Below are positions 41,397 to 50,993 of a stretch of 64,000 bases of DNA, piece by piece. The DNA is from CAZPQM01 sp964588995. GTDB lineage: Bacteria > Pseudomonadota > Alphaproteobacteria > Rickettsiales > UBA8987. The translations under genes and the position numbers were made by a program. Below the pieces are notes generated by a model. It worked only from the letters and a program-made list of their open reading frames with translations. It was not told the origin of the DNA and did no database searches. The stretch spans positions 130,253 to 194,252 of the forward strand of contig CAZPQM010000003.1 in the NCBI GenBank assembly GCA_964588995.1, given 5' to 3'. Numbering within the stretch: the first letter of the stretch is position 1; the number at the start of each line of letters is the position of its first letter.

Positions 41397-41470
41397 CGAT
41401 TGAACGGTGATCATAAAATAAAAGATGAGTATAAACAACAGGTTAATACTAAAACGTTTCGCTGATAGTT

Positions 41471-41812
41471 ATGAAAAATAAAGAGGGGACCATAAAGCGG
41501 GTATTTCAGGGCCATATGCCCCTAATCCGCATTTTCTGGTGGGGTGGCATCGTGCTACACTGGCTAGTGCCCATTGCTGCTGCCGCGCTTATGCTCCTGC
41601 TGTTCCTGCCGGGTGAGAATGAACTGGTCTATTTCTATACCGGCATCTACATCCTGTTTTTCCATGCCATCTATATCGTGCTGGTGATGAAAAATCGTCA
41701 TAATCGCAGCGCACGGGGGATGCCTGCTTTCTCAGCTATTGTGCTGGTGGGCTGGCCGATCTACTGTGTGCTTGCCGGATTAACCTATTATTTTACCCGA
41801 GGGGCCGCCTGA
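41471..41812 (+). CDS. Small three-helix membrane protein
   Basis: The protein has 113 residues: IFWWGGIVLHWLVPIAAAAL with MLLLFL, NELVYFYTGIYILFFHAIYI and AFSAIVLVGWPIYCVLAGLT are the three membrane spans, with a short basic loop KNRHNRSARGM before the last. No family is recognised. One base separates it from the HAD phosphatase gene, so they are probably co-transcribed. Confidence 0.6.
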   Translation: MKNKEGTIKRVFQGHMPLIRIFWWGGIVLHWLVPIAAAALMLLLFLPGENELVYFYTGIYILFFHAIYIVLVMKNRHNRSARGMPAFSAIVLVGWPIYCVLAGLTYYFTRGAA

Positions 41813-41813
41813 T

Positions 41814-42728
41814 ATGACCTACCAACTGATAAGCGCGATGTCTGAAATTGCGGACCGCTATGATGCCTATATCATTGATTTATGGGGTGTATTGCACGAT
41901 GGTATGCAGCCTTATCCGGGAGCAAAAGAGGCGCTTGAAGCGTTACGCCAGCAGAATAAGGAAGTGATTTTATTGTCGAATGCGCCCAGACGCGCAGTGA
42001 AAGCCGAACAGCGGCTGAATGAGCTGGGATTTGGCACAGAGTTATATGACTATGTTGTCACGAGTGGAGAATTGACTTACCGCTACCTGACCGAAGAGTA
42101 TAAGCAGGCGCTGTCACAGGTGCTGAACGCTACCACCGGGCAGGCGGAAGGTAAGTATGGCCTGAATTATTTTTATATTGGCCCGGAAAAGGACCTCGAT
42201 TTACTGCATGGGGGCGGCTTTAACCGGGTGGAAACGGCGATGGAAGCGGATTTCGCGCTGGTTACCGGGTTTGATGCCTTCGGGGATGAGATGGAGACAA
42301 AACTGCCTTTTATGCAGGAGGCGCTTGCGGCAAAATTAACGTTATATTGCGCTAATCCGGATATGAAAGTGGTCAATCAGCAAGGACAGACGATGCTTTG
42401 CGCCGGGCGTCTCGGTGAATGGTACCAGCAGCAGGATGGTAAGGTCGAGTTTTTCGGCAAACCGCATAGTGGTGCTTACCGTGCCTGTATGGAGTTGCTT
42501 CATGTGACGGATTCTGCCCGGATGGTGGCGGTTGGTGACTCCTTACACACGGATGTTGCAGGTGCACGAGGCGCTGGGATCGACAGTGTGTTCTGCGCCG
42601 CGGGAATCCATCTGGATGAAGTTGTTATGGGTGCATGGGGTGATAACCCATCGGCAGAGAGGCTGGAGGCGTTATTCAACGAATACCGTATCACACCAAC
42701 CTACGTTATGCCATCATTTTCTATTTGA
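41814..42728 (+). CDS. TIGR01459-type HAD-superfamily phosphatase
   Basis: The protein has 304 residues. Motif I is YIIDLWGVLHDGMQPYPGAK (nucleophile D22), motif II ILLSNAPRRAVK, and the late motif MVAVGDSLHTDVAGARGAGI with the acidic pair. Substrates of this subgroup (class IIA, p-nitrophenylphosphatase/NagD-like) are small phosphate esters and are not predicted further. Preceded by the small membrane protein genes; convergent with tsaC. Confidence 0.87.
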   Translation: MTYQLISAMSEIADRYDAYIIDLWGVLHDGMQPYPGAKEALEALRQQNKEVILLSNAPRRAVKAEQRLNELGFGTELYDYVVTSGELTYRYLTEEYKQALSQVLNATTGQAEGKYGLNYFYIGPEKDLDLLHGGGFNRVETAMEADFALVTGFDAFGDEMETKLPFMQEALAAKLTLYCANPDMKVVNQQGQTMLCAGRLGEWYQQQDGKVEFFGKPHSGAYRACMELLHVTDSARMVAVGDSLHTDVAGARGAGIDSVFCAAGIHLDEVVMGAWGDNPSAERLEALFNEYRITPTYVMPSFSI

Positions 42729-42750
42729 AACAGTGAGTTAACAGCCCATT

Positions 42751-43344
42751 TTAGCGTAGCGCATCCTCCAGCATCGCAGGCGTAATCGCGCCTTCACGCA
42801 GGATCGTAAACCGATCCCCTTCGAGCCGAACCACCGTCGAGGGTTGCTCCGAAAAGGGCCGTGTGACGGGGGCAATAGCGGCCAACCCATCGCCAAATTC
42901 TTCCGCTATGGCCTCTGCCGTCAGGAGAGGCGACTTGCCAGCCCGGTTGGCGCTGCTCGCAGCTACCGGCTTACCGTATTTTTGCAATAGTTCCGCCAGC
43001 TCCGGATAGTCGGGAATGCGGATGCCGACCGTTCCACCTTCGCCGATCAGCCTTGCGTCGAGATTCGCCTCCTTTTTGACCGGCAAAATCAATGTCAAAG
43101 GGCCGGGGAAAAACTGTTCGGCAATACGCTCGGCCTCGGATGAAAAAACGGCGATTTCCTTGGCATTTTCGACGGTATCGACCATAATCTGCGAGGGCTT
43201 ATTATCGCGTTCTTTCAACTTGTAGAGATGGTCTATAGCATCTTTGGACGCTGCATCGGCCATCAACCCATATACCGTCTCGGTCGGATGGGCAATAACC
43301 TTCTGATATGTAAGCGCTTTAAGATAATCTATCATCATGTGCAT
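42751..43344 (-). CDS. tsaC: L-threonylcarbamoyladenylate synthase (TsaC/YrdC domain)
   Basis: The protein has 197 residues. The YrdC domain shows HPTETVYGLMADAASKDAID, KERDNKPSQIMV and FFPGPLTLILPVKK, then TVGIRIPDYPELAELLQKYG and PVAASSANRAGKSPL. It makes threonylcarbamoyl-AMP from threonine, bicarbonate and ATP for the t6A37 modification of ANN-decoding tRNAs. Only the single YrdC domain is present (TsaC type rather than Sua5). Start at either of two adjacent ATG codons near 43338-43344. Confidence 0.92.
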   Translation of the reverse strand: MHMMIDYLKALTYQKVIAHPTETVYGLMADAASKDAIDHLYKLKERDNKPSQIMVDTVENAKEIAVFSSEAERIAEQFFPGPLTLILPVKKEANLDARLIGEGGTVGIRIPDYPELAELLQKYGKPVAASSANRAGKSPLLTAEAIAEEFGDGLAAIAPVTRPFSEQPSTVVRLEGDRFTILREGAITPAMLEDALR

Positions 43345-43449
43345 ATTTATAGCACCCCTTAACGATTTATTAAACCTTTAGTGGTACACTGTAGCTATGA
43401 GGCAAGAGATATACGTTAATAGCATTAATTTTAGACAAGTTGTAGATTT

Positions 43450-46400
43450 ATGAACGCTCCAACGACCGCACAACTCTTTAAAGCCCAGAAACGTCAGGCG
43501 GAAAATATATTCGAGGACGTTATGAACCGCTCGAAAGGGGTGGATGTCGATGCTGAGCATAAAGCGTTCATGGAACGGTTTTTTAATCAAACGGATCGTA
43601 TCTCACACGCCAGTGGTTTAGGTTTTCAGCGGGATAAATGGTTTGCTAACAGTGGGATGGGTGCAGTCACCGGCGCTGATCAGTATGACGTCGTTCCACT
43701 TGCACAAAAATTCCCTTCCATGCACCGAGATGCGACAAGGAACTATTACACATATGCGCCTGTGGCGGGCGATCTAATTGAACGTTATAAAGAAATGTAC
43801 GTTACCGCGCCGGCGGAAGGGCTGATTGACGCACGGAAAGAAGGTCGCGCTTCACAGCGCCATTTCCGCCTGGGGGTGGAAAGTGTGCCGGAGGGTGTAT
43901 ATGCAAACTCTTATTTAATGAATATGAACTTGGTGAAGCTGGCAGCAGATGGCAAGCAGTTTACCGTTAAATATGAGCGGGATGAATGGGGCAACCAGTT
44001 GAAAGTGCAAAAAAAGCTGGCTTTTACAGAACAGGAAGCGGCAGAGGCGGTAGCAGAGGCGATGCAAACCGCAGACTTTTTATTGGAAAACTATAAGAGC
44101 ATTTTTTCGGACGTTCGCGTCGATGGCCAGGCACTGCCGGATCGGATTGAAAATCTCGATCAGTTACAGGCAATGGTGGATAAGGCAAAAAAAGAGGTGA
44201 AGAATAGTGAGTTTGCTAACGATTCGGATAACTATAAAAAGGCTATGAAGGCCTTAGCTCAGGTCGAAGTGCCCTGGAGTAAGGTGGTGCATTATTGGAA
44301 GAAGGTAAAACCGGAGCGAAATGCAACGATAGTCGCCGGTGTAACCTCGACCGGAGACATGGAGGCGCATATTGAGAAATATGGAACGTCAGCCTATCAG
44401 GAAATTCCCCGTTCTAATCTGCTTGCCCCGCAATCTGTGGTGCGTAACTCGGAGAGAGCGTTTACCCGTTCGATTGTGGAGCAGTTGGCGGACGTAAGAC
44501 AAAAAAGTAATGAGGAATTTGAAAAAAAGTTAGCAGAATTAGGCGGCAAAGTTACCTATAATGATCAAAAGAATCTCTATACGGTACGTCTGCGAGGTGG
44601 AAAGCTGTTAATGGATGTATATGCAGAACCACTTGCGAAAGATTTTATACAAAACTCAGAGGACGATACTGAAACAAAATACAAAAGAGGTAAAGATCAT
44701 CGGACCGAGATTGTCAGTATCCGCGAGCTCAAAGCCGAAATAGCCCGTTCAATGCCGAAGTTTCAGCATGGGCAAAATGCGAATAGCACCACGGAGATCG
44801 TACACTCGCAGCGTTCCTGGGATATTTACGAGGTAGCAAGAGACGAAGCAGGTAAGTGGGGTATGCAGGCAAAGGACTGGGTGCATGTAGCCGGGTTGCC
44901 GATGGATCCGGCAGCGCGTGAACGGCTGCGTTTTGATCCGTATGCCGGGCTGGAATTCCGTATGGAGGCGCTTAAGCATGCGGAAGGCACGAAAGAATAT
45001 AAACACAACATGGAACGCTATAAACAGGCCTTTTTACGGAAAAATCTCGGGTTTCTTACCAATTTTAAAGACGAACAAACCGGCGAATTATCCAACGATC
45101 ACAACGATTTCCCTAAGACAAAAAAAGAAGCGGTACGCTTAAAAAAGCAAGGCGAACTTCCGAAAGATTACGATGAAGAGCTCAACAACGCGGATTTACA
45201 AAAGAAATTATGGAATAAGTGGCAGGAGATGACGCAGGATGTCGATTTTTCACAGGATAAGGAGGAAGTGAAAAAGGCATTGAAAGGGCGTGCCTTTGGC
45301 CCGAATCCGAATGAAACCTATCAGCCTGGTGATCAAGTGGACCTATACCCTACCTATTACCACGATTATTTGCTTCATGTCTGGAACCATCCCATGAACG
45401 CCAAGCTGAGTTTGACCCACTATGGTGAGATCTCGCTTAGTAATAATCCTCCGTTGGTAGTTAATCGACATGGCGAGATGAAGCAGGCAAAGCCGATGCA
45501 GGAGGTCCGGCTGTACCATCCCAGCTTTGGCAACTACCTATATGAACACTCAACGGGCGATGTAACCCACTCGTCCATGGGAGGAAGGGCGTTTGGCGGT
45601 GGCAATATCAAGGCGTTTGGTACATTTGGGCATGCTTATATTCACGACAAGTATATGATGGATTATATTAAACAATACAATCCTTTTAAAAATAAACGTG
45701 CTAAAGATTATTTTACCGACCACGAGCGCTGGGCGCCGGAGACTTTTACGGATGCTTCCGAAAATCTGAATACCAGACTGATTGAAGAAGCGACCAAGCT
45801 CAGTAGATATATTTTCAAGTATGAGTTGGCCAGTACGACGGCAGATGACGCATTACCTCGAATAAGGGCGGCTAAAATCATGGCTGACACTCATCGGGAG
45901 CTCACCCTTTCGTTTAAAAATATGGGGTCGGCCGTTGCGCGTTTTGTAGGTGGCGGTGTGCTAGGTGCCGGGTTGACTGTCGGAGCGTCCGTAGTGGGCG
46001 GGTTTGCGCTGACCACGGTCGGCTTTGCGGCGACGGCAGTGGTAGCACCTATAGCGGGCGTGATTGCCGGTGCCAAGATGATGAAAAATTATGCGGAAAC
46101 CCGGTTTGTCGACTTACATGATTTCGAACGGCAATCGAAGAGTGATGTATGGCAGATATATGAGAACCGGGTACGGGACGGAGGCCTTTTCGGTCTGGAG
46201 GCGCTTAAACAGGATGCATCACTTTTTTTAAGAGCGCTCAGGAAACTAGCGTATCAGCATAACTATATGCGGACCGGTATTGAGAGTACGGACACCGTTG
46301 GGCGTTTAAGCTTATTAGCAGGTGGAGTGTTTTTCGCCGGAGCAATTACGGCTGCAGCTACCTCCTACCTGGCGGTAGCCGCCGTACCTATTTTGCTGGC

Positions 46401-46917
46401 GGCAGGTGTAGTATCTTCAGCGGTTGGTGCTACGCAGTTTATCATGGGTAATTTAGCCGACAAAGGCCGGATTCACTGGCAGCATAGTTTCTTTAATGAC
46501 CAGGGCATGGATCGCTATGCTAATGTCATGCAAAATACGGTAGCGGACACCACGCTTCGGGTGACCCCAATCGACTTCGGACGTAACATACCACAAAATG
46601 AAGAATATATTAGTCGCATAACCAAGCAGGGTGAACAGCTGAATAAACAGTTGGGGATTACAGGCAACAATATAGATAGGCAAATCCGTATGACGGAGGC
46701 TGAGCTTGCACTGAAAGAAGCACAGGCCGATCTGAAGTTTCAGGAGAAAGTGGAGAAAAAGCTTGGGCTTGCTAAGAGAATGGGAGAACTGGAAGGCGGC
46801 GCTACCGAGAAAAAATGGGCGGAGAATTTTAAGAAAGAAGCCGATAACACGTATGTGTCGAAAGAAGAGTTGCGCAAAATACTCCGCGAAGAAATGCGCC
46901 ATAATCGTGCCAACTAA
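43450..46917 (+). CDS. Unrecognised 1155-residue protein with two long hydrophobic segments
   Basis: I do not recognise this family. The first 820 residues are soluble and charged, with many Lys/Glu and aromatic residues and no signal peptide (start MNAPTTAQLFKAQKRQAENI). Residues about 826-878 (GGGVLGAGLTVGASVVGGFA and following) and about 951-1000 (LLAGGVFFAGAITAAATSYL and following) are Gly/Ala-rich double-span hydrophobic segments. Residues about 1050-1110 form a coiled coil (MTEAELALKEAQADLKFQEK), then a basic end. Such an arrangement recalls membrane-inserting effector or translocator proteins, but no homology is claimed. flhB starts 54 bases downstream. Confidence 0.6.
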   Translation: MNAPTTAQLFKAQKRQAENIFEDVMNRSKGVDVDAEHKAFMERFFNQTDRISHASGLGFQRDKWFANSGMGAVTGADQYDVVPLAQKFPSMHRDATRNYYTYAPVAGDLIERYKEMYVTAPAEGLIDARKEGRASQRHFRLGVESVPEGVYANSYLMNMNLVKLAADGKQFTVKYERDEWGNQLKVQKKLAFTEQEAAEAVAEAMQTADFLLENYKSIFSDVRVDGQALPDRIENLDQLQAMVDKAKKEVKNSEFANDSDNYKKAMKALAQVEVPWSKVVHYWKKVKPERNATIVAGVTSTGDMEAHIEKYGTSAYQEIPRSNLLAPQSVVRNSERAFTRSIVEQLADVRQKSNEEFEKKLAELGGKVTYNDQKNLYTVRLRGGKLLMDVYAEPLAKDFIQNSEDDTETKYKRGKDHRTEIVSIRELKAEIARSMPKFQHGQNANSTTEIVHSQRSWDIYEVARDEAGKWGMQAKDWVHVAGLPMDPAARERLRFDPYAGLEFRMEALKHAEGTKEYKHNMERYKQAFLRKNLGFLTNFKDEQTGELSNDHNDFPKTKKEAVRLKKQGELPKDYDEELNNADLQKKLWNKWQEMTQDVDFSQDKEEVKKALKGRAFGPNPNETYQPGDQVDLYPTYYHDYLLHVWNHPMNAKLSLTHYGEISLSNNPPLVVNRHGEMKQAKPMQEVRLYHPSFGNYLYEHSTGDVTHSSMGGRAFGGGNIKAFGTFGHAYIHDKYMMDYIKQYNPFKNKRAKDYFTDHERWAPETFTDASENLNTRLIEEATKLSRYIFKYELASTTADDALPRIRAAKIMADTHRELTLSFKNMGSAVARFVGGGVLGAGLTVGASVVGGFALTTVGFAATAVVAPIAGVIAGAKMMKNYAETRFVDLHDFERQSKSDVWQIYENRVRDGGLFGLEALKQDASLFLRALRKLAYQHNYMRTGIESTDTVGRLSLLAGGVFFAGAITAAATSYLAVAAVPILLAAGVVSSAVGATQFIMGNLADKGRIHWQHSFFNDQGMDRYANVMQNTVADTTLRVTPIDFGRNIPQNEEYISRITKQGEQLNKQLGITGNNIDRQIRMTEAELALKEAQADLKFQEKVEKKLGLAKRMGELEGGATEKKWAENFKKEADNTYVSKEELRKILREEMRHNRAN

Positions 46918-46971
46918 TCTCATGATATAATCCTGCTGACAAGCTATCCTAAAATGGGCTAAAGTTCTTTC

Positions 46972-48042
46972 ATGCCCGAGGAGAATGATCAGGAAAAGAC
47001 CGAGGAACCTACCCAGCGCCGCATTCAGGAGGCGGTGAAGAAGGGACAGGTGGCAACCAGCCGTGAGGTCGCGAATTTTTTTATGTTCGTCGTGCTGGCG
47101 CTTAATATTGTCTGGTTTGCCCCTTACTATGCACGGCTGGCCGTTTATGATTTTGCCCGCTTTATCCATTCCCCGCATGATATTTCGCTCGATTTCGGCA
47201 ACCTTCACGTCGTTACGATAGAGACGGTGCTGGATGTGGCATTCATTATGCTGCTCCCCATCATGGCGACAGTGGTAGCGGCGCTCGCAGCCAATTTCCT
47301 GCAAAATGGCCTGGTGATTTCCGGCGAGCCGATCGTACCGAAGCTGGAGAAAATCTCGCTGATTAAAGGTGTCAAACGGCTGTTCTCAATGCGCAGTCTG
47401 GTTGAGTTTATCAAAGGGCTCATAAAAATCACCATTGTCGGCATCGTCGCCTATCTGGTGGTGGCGAGCGAAATTTCCCGGCTGGCGGAGTCAATCAGCT
47501 ATAGCGTCAAAGATGTGATCAGCCTGCTTGCAAGCCTTGCGTTTCGGATGGTGCTCGCCGCCACGGCGGTGATGCTGATCATCGCGATACTGGATTTTGC
47601 CTATCAGCGTTATGAATATCTCAAAAATTTGCGCATGACGCGACAGGAGCTGAAAGACGAATTCAAACAGGCGGAGGGAGACCCGAAGATCAAGGCGAAG
47701 CTCAAGCAGATTCGCATGGAGCGGGCGCAGAAGCGCATGATGTCTGCCGTTCCGGATGCGGATGTTGTGATTCGGAACCCGACGCATTATGCGGTAGCCC
47801 TGAAATACGATCAGATGAGTATGCAAGCGCCGGTAGTAGTAGCAATGGGGCAGGAGAAGGTCGCGCTGCGTATTATTGACGTGGCGGAGGAGCATGAGGT
47901 CCCCGTCGTTATGAACCGTCCGCTTGCCCGCGCGCTCTACGAAACAGCCGAGCTTGATGAGGAAATTCCGCTTGAGCATTATCAGGCGGTAGCGGAGGTG
48001 ATTAGTTATGTATACAAGCTGAAAGGTCGGCAGGCTGCCTAA
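46972..48042 (+). CDS. flhB: Flagellar export apparatus protein FlhB
   Basis: The protein has 356 residues. Four membrane helices are seen in the first 215 residues. The cytoplasmic domain contains the autocleavage motif N269-P270-T271-H272 in VIRNPTHYAVALKYDQ, and the N-terminus reads EKTEEPTQRRIQEAVKKGQV, typical of FlhB. It switches export specificity from rod/hook to filament proteins. Isolated from the 10-18 kb flagellar cluster. Stop overlaps the convergent kinase gene by 4 bases. Confidence 0.95.
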   Translation: MPEENDQEKTEEPTQRRIQEAVKKGQVATSREVANFFMFVVLALNIVWFAPYYARLAVYDFARFIHSPHDISLDFGNLHVVTIETVLDVAFIMLLPIMATVVAALAANFLQNGLVISGEPIVPKLEKISLIKGVKRLFSMRSLVEFIKGLIKITIVGIVAYLVVASEISRLAESISYSVKDVISLLASLAFRMVLAATAVMLIIAILDFAYQRYEYLKNLRMTRQELKDEFKQAEGDPKIKAKLKQIRMERAQKRMMSAVPDADVVIRNPTHYAVALKYDQMSMQAPVVVAMGQEKVALRIIDVAEEHEVPVVMNRPLARALYETAELDEEIPLEHYQAVAEVISYVYKLKGRQAA

Positions 48043-49778
48043 TCCGGCAGGCCATTATTGATGATGCGTTCACCCGGTAGAGTAATTGTCACCTTGGTGC
48101 CAACATTTTCGATACTTTGAATGGTCAGATTACCACCATGCAGTTCGGCGAACATTTTGCACAGGGGCAAGCCTAATCCTGTTCCTCCCTTAGATGGATC
48201 GCTATGAACCTGCCCGAAAGCGGAGAGTGCTTTCGGTATTTCAGCCTCTTTCATGCCTTTGCCGGTGTCGGTTACGACCAGTAAAATATTGCCCGTTTCA
48301 TCGATGGCGCAACTCATCTCTATTAACCCTTCCGCTGCTGTGAATTTGAGTGAATTAGACACCAGATTCAGCAAAATTTGCTTCAGCTTGCGTTCATCCC
48401 CAATAATCAGTGGGAAATCGTCCGGGATATCCATTAGCAACTTGACATTATCGCGCCGTGCTTTTTCGCTTAAAATGCGTTTTACATCTTTAATGATCCG
48501 CGGAATGGAGACCTTATCGTTGCGTAGCTCGATTTTACCGGCCTCACCCTTGGAAAACTCGAGAATATCGTTAATCAGGGACAACAGATGATTCCCGCAG
48601 CTATGCATATCCTGTATTCGTTCTTCCTGCTTTTTATTGAGTTTGCCAAAATAGCCAGCAATCATCATCTCGGAAAAACCGATAATAGCATTCAGCGGAG
48701 TACGGAGTTCATGGCTCATATTTGCCAAAAAATCTGATTTTGCCTGACTCGCCAGCACGGCGGCGCGTTCCGAGCGTTGGACGCGGTTCATTTGTCTCGC
48801 AACGGCCACTGCGAAGAAGGAAATCGCAAAAACGAATAGGGCAAAAATACCTAAGAAGGTTAAATCATTGATGCGAGTGCGGCGCCATTCAGCCAGTAAA
48901 TCCTGCTCATAACCAACGACACTCGCAATCATATGGAGATTGGGAATGGCGCGGAAAGAATAGATGCGTAACCTACCATCCACCTGACTGTTTTTTACAA
49001 GGGCTGTGCTGATGAGCGTTGTATCATTAACGGGATGTTCCAGACTAAGGTTCTCCCATACCCCCGTTTCTTGTCGGTCAGGCAGTTCGTTAATGAGAAT
49101 GGATTGGTCATCACGGCTTAGTACAAGACGGGTTTGGCGGTCACTTTCAATGGCACGAAAGAAATTGCTAACATAATCGCTATTCACTGCAGCCAGAAAA
49201 ATACCCCCAAACGTGCCGTCGAGTTTACTGTAGGCACGGCTCATAACAACAAACTCATCACCATTTTGCTGGTAGGTGCCAACATATAGACTGTCTAAGC
49301 CATCAGATAGTGAATGTTCGCGGAAAAAAATATTTTCTTCGAGTGATTGACCGATCTCAAAGAGCGCCTGACTAGTCTCCTCGTGGTAATAAATCTGTAC
49401 ATTACCAGATGCATCGGTCATCAGCATGGCGTTTATTTGCGGCGTTTCTTCGACCCATTGGCGAAAATTATTGCGTATATCGTCCATAAGATTGCTACCG
49501 AACAACAAATTGAAATATTGCCTTTCACCTGCACGTTTTAGCGTTAGATCGACGGTTAAAAAGGTCAGCTCGATATTTTCGGCGATGGTATGCGTTAAAC
49601 GTTCGATTGTGCGCTTGCCTTCGTTAATAGCAAGCTCTCTTGCGTCACTTGCGCGCTTATACACAATAGCGGCATTCAGGCTGAGTATGACGACGCAAAA
49701 GAGAATAATCAGCCGAATTAATGACTGACGGCTGCGGCCGTTGCGAGCGGTAACTGCTTTGCTTCCAATATCATTCAT
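48039..49778 (-). CDS. Membrane sensor histidine kinase
   Basis: The protein has 579 residues. Two membrane helices (about 20-40 and about 303-323, FLGIFALFVFAISFFAVAVA) enclose a periplasmic Cache-like sensor of about 260 residues. The HisKA domain has H356 in FLANMSHELRTPLNAIIGFS; the ATPase domain has LKQILLNLVSNSLKFTA (N box) and DTGKGM and GGTGLGLPLCK (G boxes). It lacks a receiver, so it needs a separate regulator; none is adjacent. The receiver at 30.8 kb is a possible but unproved partner. Confidence 0.9.
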   Translation of the reverse strand: MNDIGSKAVTARNGRSRQSLIRLIILFCVVILSLNAAIVYKRASDARELAINEGKRTIERLTHTIAENIELTFLTVDLTLKRAGERQYFNLLFGSNLMDDIRNNFRQWVEETPQINAMLMTDASGNVQIYYHEETSQALFEIGQSLEENIFFREHSLSDGLDSLYVGTYQQNGDEFVVMSRAYSKLDGTFGGIFLAAVNSDYVSNFFRAIESDRQTRLVLSRDDQSILINELPDRQETGVWENLSLEHPVNDTTLISTALVKNSQVDGRLRIYSFRAIPNLHMIASVVGYEQDLLAEWRRTRINDLTFLGIFALFVFAISFFAVAVARQMNRVQRSERAAVLASQAKSDFLANMSHELRTPLNAIIGFSEMMIAGYFGKLNKKQEERIQDMHSCGNHLLSLINDILEFSKGEAGKIELRNDKVSIPRIIKDVKRILSEKARRDNVKLLMDIPDDFPLIIGDERKLKQILLNLVSNSLKFTAAEGLIEMSCAIDETGNILLVVTDTGKGMKEAEIPKALSAFGQVHSDPSKGGTGLGLPLCKMFAELHGGNLTIQSIENVGTKVTITLPGERIINNGLPD

Positions 49779-49859
49779 AAGCCACCTTTAACTTGTAAAT
49801 GGTAGCACAGAAAGCTTAAGCAAAAGTTAAAAGGGAGCGCAAAGCTGTGATATTTATGC

Positions 49860-50264
49860 CTAAATCTCAACCCAGGCATCGTGAGCATCATAAAGCCGCA
49901 GCTTTATGCAATCCGCGTTAGGGAAAAGCTGAGGACAGACCGTATTTTTTAGATGTTCAGCCAGCCGCTCTGCGGTCGGGTCGGAAGGCAGGTAATAGAT
50001 GGTCTGTCCAGTATAAGAGGAGATAAAATCTCCAAGCTTGCGGTCAGATTCATTCAGTATGACGGTATGGTCAAGATGTTCGTGGATCCAGTTGCCGAGT
50101 ACTTCCTTTAGCTCATAAAAGTCAATCAGGATGTCAGATTCCGAGTTACTGGTAAAACTAGCCTCAAGGGTGTGTTGATAGCCATGCAGATTGCTGCAAG
50201 GGCCATCATACTCGGTCAGGCGCTTTGCCGCGCTGAAGGTGGTTTTTACGGTGCAGGTCGTCAT
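49860..50264 (-). CDS. QueD-like 6-carboxytetrahydropterin synthase with altered zinc site
   Basis: The protein has 134 residues. The T-fold pattern (TTFSAAKRLTEYDGPCSNLH, ILIDFYELKEVLGNWIHEHL, DHTVILNES) is that of QueD. The usual zinc ligands are AAH and LHGH; here they are K14 and LHGY (H27 kept, Y29 replacing the second His). C23 is kept, and HLDH is kept. QueD makes carboxytetrahydropterin for queuosine; queC and queE are in this window at 59-61 kb. The altered site may change or abolish activity. Confidence 0.8.
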   Translation of the reverse strand: MTTCTVKTTFSAAKRLTEYDGPCSNLHGYQHTLEASFTSNSESDILIDFYELKEVLGNWIHEHLDHTVILNESDRKLGDFISSYTGQTIYYLPSDPTAERLAEHLKNTVCPQLFPNADCIKLRLYDAHDAWVEI

Positions 50265-50286
50265 AACAGCCTATTCATATCCTATT

Positions 50287-50988
50287 TTAAAAGCGATTAA
50301 CAGCCTGATGCATACGCTCGGTGCCAAGCTCGAGGAACCGCTTTTCCACGGCTGCAAGCTCTTCCGCGCTCAGGGCACGGCTAAGCCGTTTTTGTACGCT
50401 ATCCAATTCGGTGGATAAGGCAGGCTGCTCCACGCCGATCGTGGCAAGTTGCATCCAGGCAAGCGCTTCGATTGTGCGTGCAACCGTATCCGCCTGCTCT
50501 GCCAGGCTGAGCCCATAGAGCGCCATAGAGCGCACATGGCCGCTTTCTGCCGCTTGTCTCATCCATAAAAGCGCCTCCTGCGTGTCGGGCTCTGTACCTT
50601 CCCCTTTCTGATACATCAGGCCGATGGCCAGCAGCGTTTCCGGATTATAGTCCGGATTAATCGCCACAGCATTCAGATACCATTCCAGCCCTTTTTCGGG
50701 ATTCTGCTCGACGCCCTGCCCGCGGCGGTAAAAATTCCCCAGCTGCGTTATTGCACCAACCGAACCGAGTTCGGCTGCCTCGTAATACCATTTGGCGGCT
50801 GCGTTATAATCCGGTATGTCCGCTTCTTCAGCGCGCCGCCCTAGGCACTCCATACATTCGCGCTCCCCCAGTGCGGCGCAGATACGCAGTTCCGCATAAG
50901 TAATATCACAGGTTGGGCGCATCGTCAGAATACCGCCCAGCAGCGCGATAACAAAAATAATCAGCAGGGATTTCACAACGGAGGGCAT
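50287..50988 (-). CDS. Sel1-repeat protein with N-terminal anchor
   Basis: The protein has 233 residues. A hydrophobic N-terminus (SLLIIFVIALLGGILTM) anchors it to the membrane or exports it. Sel1 repeats follow (AAKWYYEAAELGSVGAITQL, GNFYRRGQGVEQNPEKGLEW, GLMYQKGEGTEPDTQEALLW), each 36 residues. Such repeats make protein interaction surfaces. The C-terminal helix is TEALAW-like and charged. A preceding Cys pair (GERECMECLG) near residue 38-44 may form a disulfide. Five bases after the J-domain gene on the same strand. Confidence 0.82.
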   Translation of the reverse strand: MPSVVKSLLIIFVIALLGGILTMRPTCDITYAELRICAALGERECMECLGRRAEEADIPDYNAAAKWYYEAAELGSVGAITQLGNFYRRGQGVEQNPEKGLEWYLNAVAINPDYNPETLLAIGLMYQKGEGTEPDTQEALLWMRQAAESGHVRSMALYGLSLAEQADTVARTIEALAWMQLATIGVEQPALSTELDSVQKRLSRALSAEELAAVEKRFLELGTERMHQAVNRF

Positions 50989-50993
50989 TACGA

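Noticed and set aside
46453..47304. 283-residue minus-strand frame across the 1155-residue gene and flhB
   Set aside because: Antisense to two real genes; composition (His, Cys, Phe-rich) is typical of a shadow.
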